A stretch of 7,608 bases of DNA from the NCBI GenBank assembly GCA_002395605.1, contig DGXO01000026.1:7248-14855 (forward strand), written 5' to 3'. This document shows, piece after piece, positions 5,151-7,608 of the stretch. The notes under the pieces were generated by a model that did not search any database, had not been told where the DNA came from, and saw only the letters and a list, made by a program, of their open reading frames with translations. Numbering within the stretch: position 1 is the stretch's first letter; every line of letters begins with the position of its first letter. Both the position numbers and the translations under genes were made by a program. This DNA comes from Bacteroidales bacterium UBA4230 (lineage in GTDB: Bacteria; Bacteroidota; Bacteroidia; Bacteroidales; UBA932).

Positions 5151-7215
5151 CTCTGCGCTTGGGATAGCTCACCCTCCCGTGATAAATCTGCTGGATATAG
5201 GTCTTGAGCATGCGTTTCATGAGGTTGAGGTCGTGGATGGTGATGTCGGCGTCCTCCAGCTGACCGGCCTTTTCCTTGCCTGCAACTATGCCTTCCACAA
5301 AGCGGTCGCAGGATTCGGCCGAAAAATCCTTGAGGGTCCTGGACGCGGCCTCTATGGAGTCGCAGACCATGAGGATTACCTCCTCCTTGGTGGTGGGTTT
5401 CTGGCCGTGATAGTAGAATTCGGCGGTATCTGCGGGATCCCCTCCCTCATTGAGATATTTATTAAGGAAGAACCCGGCGGGCGAAGTTCCGTGATGGGTA
5501 CGGATAAACGCCTGAATCTCATTGGGAATACGGTTTTCCTGGGCAATTGCGAGGCCATCGTCAACGTGGCGGATGATCTCAATTGCGCTTTCCTTGTAGG
5601 ACTTGCCTTCGTGGTATTTTGCGGCCTCCGGGTGCGCGCTCTGGTTTTCCACAAAGCACATGGGATTCTGCATTTTCCCGAGGTCGTGGTAAAGGGCCGC
5701 CGCGCGGAGGAGCTGCACGTTTGCATCCGTGGCGCGTCCCACGGCGTCTACCATGTTCATCACCTGCAGGCTGTGCTGGAAAGTGCCGGGGGCCTTTGCC
5801 GCAAGTTCCTGAAGAAGAGGATTTGAGGTGTCGGCGAGCTCTACCAGCCTTGCCACTGAAACAAGGTTGAACATCTTCTCAAACAGGTAAATCAGGGGGT
5901 ACAGGGCAACCGTTGCCACTGAGCCTATGAAAATGAGGATTACATCCATCCACCAGGCCGAATTGCTGCCTACGTCTATGAGCCTGAAAGCGAAGAAGAT
6001 GAGGATTTCCACCCCGAAGATGATGGCGGCGTTGAGGAACTGCCTCCATCCTTTGCTGAAGTGGCCGAAGGTCTCGATGGTGACTGTGCCGGCGGCCAGG
6101 TACATCACGAACAGTTCCATTCCGTTGCCGCAGAAAATGAGCAGCGGCAGCAGTGTGACCATATAGAACGGCTGTACAAGCCTCTTGCGGAAAAACGCCA
6201 GCAGATATAGCGCAAACACCGGATACGGGATGATGTACTTGAGGTTTGGAACCGTCTTTTCGCAGACAAACGTTACGGCCGAAGCCAGGATGAATACAGT
6301 AAGGAGGTAGTAATAGCGTTTCTTGTCCTGGAACACCATGGAGTTGGTGAAATACACCACAAGATACAGGATAACCACAAGGGCCAGCGCCAGGAGAAGG
6401 TTGCCAAGATAGAGCAACACCCTTGGACCGCTGTAGCCATATACCTTATTGTATTCCTCCTTGTAGCTGTCCAGGATCTGGGCTACTTCGGCGGTGACTA
6501 TTTCCCCGCGCGATACTATCTTTTCGTCGGCTTTGACATACCCAAGGGTGGGCGACACGTAATCCGAGGAACCCGCATGGGTGAGCTCGGTCATGGTTTT
6601 GTCAAAGATGAGGTTGGGAACTATGGCCGAATAAACTCCCGTGCGGCGGAAAAGGGAATCCAGGTTGACGGAAGGATAGGTCTTGGCCACCATAGCAACA
6701 AGCTGGTCACGGGCTTCGGACACCTTATATACCTCCGAGCGGGGATACTGCTGCGCCCTCTTGTGTTTCTGGACAGAGATGAGCTCCGTGGAAATTTCGG
6801 CCGATCCCCTGTCAAGCTTTACGCGGGCGTCGGAGATAACGCCCTTGGCGTAAATGTCCCCGAGACGGGTGACAACCGTGGGCCTGAGGCTGTTGAAACC
6901 GCCAAGGTCCAGGCTCTGGACGGTTTTCACCACATTGGAAACAACTTCGTCGGAGTATTTGTAATAAGGTACGATAATGCTTCCGGCATGCTCCCTTTCT
7001 TCCTGGATCTGCTCCTCTGTCTTGAGAATGGGAAAATCGAACTGGGAGATAAGGGTTTCGTAGGGCCAGGGTGTTCCCTTCTTGTAGTCATAATTGAATT
7101 TCGCGGTTCTTGGCATAAGAAGCACAAGAACTGCGAAAACAATTACTAGCGGGGTAAACCGCTGCCAGAATGGCCTTTTAGGCGTCGATATTTGCATAGT
7201 GAGCGTTTTCTTCAA
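5146..7215 (-). CDS. PgpH-like 7TM-HD membrane phosphohydrolase (probable c-di-AMP phosphodiesterase)
   Basis: This 689-residue membrane protein has the architecture of the 7TMR-HD family, whose studied member PgpH cleaves cyclic di-AMP to pApA. One N-terminal membrane segment (about 21-36) is followed by a large extracytoplasmic domain (about 38-262), then about seven membrane helices between 265 and 445, then a cytoplasmic HD domain. The metal ligands are all visible: H481 (FQHSLQV), H510-D511 (YHDLGK), H550 (IIRHVDDG), H574-H575 (RTHHGTS) and D619 (VCDSIEAASR). An active phosphodiesterase is therefore expected. Substrate identity is by family inference. The start is ambiguous. ATG 7215 overlaps gyrB by 38 bases. 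ATG 7197 (MQISTP, 683 aa) overlaps by 20 and has an AGAAAA stretch upstream. Either way it is co-transcribed with gyrB. Confidence 0.9.
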   Translation of the reverse strand: MKKTLTMQISTPKRPFWQRFTPLVIVFAVLVLLMPRTAKFNYDYKKGTPWPYETLISQFDFPILKTEEQIQEEREHAGSIIVPYYKYSDEVVSNVVKTVQSLDLGGFNSLRPTVVTRLGDIYAKGVISDARVKLDRGSAEISTELISVQKHKRAQQYPRSEVYKVSEARDQLVAMVAKTYPSVNLDSLFRRTGVYSAIVPNLIFDKTMTELTHAGSSDYVSPTLGYVKADEKIVSRGEIVTAEVAQILDSYKEEYNKVYGYSGPRVLLYLGNLLLALALVVILYLVVYFTNSMVFQDKKRYYYLLTVFILASAVTFVCEKTVPNLKYIIPYPVFALYLLAFFRKRLVQPFYMVTLLPLLIFCGNGMELFVMYLAAGTVTIETFGHFSKGWRQFLNAAIIFGVEILIFFAFRLIDVGSNSAWWMDVILIFIGSVATVALYPLIYLFEKMFNLVSVARLVELADTSNPLLQELAAKAPGTFQHSLQVMNMVDAVGRATDANVQLLRAAALYHDLGKMQNPMCFVENQSAHPEAAKYHEGKSYKESAIEIIRHVDDGLAIAQENRIPNEIQAFIRTHHGTSPAGFFLNKYLNEGGDPADTAEFYYHGQKPTTKEEVILMVCDSIEAASRTLKDFSAESCDRFVEGIVAGKEKAGQLEDADITIHDLNLMKRMLKTYIQQIYHGRVSYPKRRG

Positions 7216-7608
7216 TGAAAGCGCGCCTAGGCGGTACGTCGTCTCCCATGAGCATGGAGAACGTACGCTCTGCGTCTGCCGCGTTTTCTATGGTAATCTG
7301 GCGAAGGACACGCCTGGAAGGATCCATGGTGGTTTCCCAAAGCTGGGTGTCACTCATTTCACCAAGACCTTTGTAACGCTGCACCGTAACGCCTTTGTCC
7401 GTGCCGCGTCCGAGTTCTGCGGTGGCGGCGTCGCGCTGGGCGTCGGTCCAGCAGTAGCGCTCCTGGGCACCCTTCTTTACAAGGTAAAGCGGCGGAGTGG
7501 CCAGATAGACATATCCGTTCTTGATAAGGTCGAACATATAACGGAAGAAGAACGTGAGGATGAGGCAGGCGATGTGGGAGCCGTCGACATCGGCATCGGT
7601 CATGATGA
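7178..7608 (-). CDS. gyrB: DNA gyrase subunit B, C-terminal part (gene continues past the right edge)
   Basis: This is the end of a type II topoisomerase B subunit, the ATPase/TOPRIM half of gyrase, which with GyrA introduces negative supercoils. The visible part starts in the TOPRIM metal-binding motif: IMTDADVDGSHI supplies the DxD aspartates. It continues through the conserved TPPLYLVKKG strand, then VQRYKGLGEM and LWETTMDP, and ends RRAFIEENAHYANIDA. The RRxFIEENA...ANID ending favours GyrB over ParE. The distance from TOPRIM to QRYKGLGEM is short, so the roughly 170-residue insertion of E. coli GyrB is absent. The reading frame is open to the right edge, so the internal Met at 7603 is not the start. 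The stop TAA (7180-7178) lies inside the start of the downstream HD phosphohydrolase gene. Confidence 0.93.
   Translation of the reverse strand, partial: IMTDADVDGSHIACLILTFFFRYMFDLIKNGYVYLATPPLYLVKKGAQERYCWTDAQRDAATAELGRGTDKGVTVQRYKGLGEMSDTQLWETTMDPSRRVLRQITIENAADAERTFSMLMGDDVPPRRAFIEENAHYANIDA

Noticed and set aside
1..7608. Novel defence, mobile, CRISPR or biosynthetic system
   Set aside because: All coding space is taken by recognisable housekeeping or common enzyme genes. No repeat arrays, transposases, integrases, attachment sites or toxin-antitoxin pairs were seen on either strand.

Overview
The window looks like a core chromosomal segment from a member of the Bacteroidales (Bacteroidota) with moderate to fairly high GC. 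Three things point there. The promoters follow the Bacteroidota pattern, a TTTG or TTG element about 19-20 bases before TAnnTTTG. The GyrB tail is short and ends YANIDA, with no large insertion between its TOPRIM and tail motifs. The gene content is also typical: tig-clpP-clpX, a 7TM-HD phosphohydrolase, a DPP-IV-like S9 peptidase and a secreted GH28 pectinase. A gut or rumen lineage (Alistipes/Cryptobacteroides/Prevotella-like) is a guess only.

Layout from left to right. Bases 1-288 (+) hold the C-terminal end of an S9 prolyl oligopeptidase-type peptidase. Its tail overlaps by 10 bases the end of a convergent GH28 glycoside hydrolase gene (279-1655, -), which has a signal peptide. A compact 78-base divergent region (1656-1733) separates GH28 from a tRNA-Val(GAC) gene (1734-1808, +). 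That region carries promoter elements in both directions and a perfect 18-base palindrome. A symmetric hairpin terminator (1811-1838) then separates the tRNA from the convergent clpX.

The rest of the window is transcribed leftward on the minus strand. The C-terminal part of gyrB (from the right edge) overlaps the start of a PgpH-like membrane HD phosphohydrolase (5146-7215). A clear promoter in the next 61-base gap serves trigger factor (tig, 3768-5084), then clpP (3064-3732) and clpX (1841-3064). Trigger factor folds nascent chains at the ribosome exit, and ClpX unfolds substrates into the ClpP chamber, so tig-clpP-clpX is a protein quality-control operon. The HD protein probably degrades c-di-AMP at the membrane, and gyrB is DNA topology housekeeping.

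I did not find a new defence, mobile or biosynthetic system. There is no CRISPR array, insertion sequence or phage gene, and no gene-free stretch over 300 bases. The points worth a second look are regulatory or structural: the palindrome between GH28 and tRNA-Val, a perfect 12-bp hairpin inside the 3' coding end of GH28 that may terminate the peptidase gene, a repeat-like palindromic element forming the tig-clpP spacer, and the overlaps at gyrB/HD and clpP/clpX.
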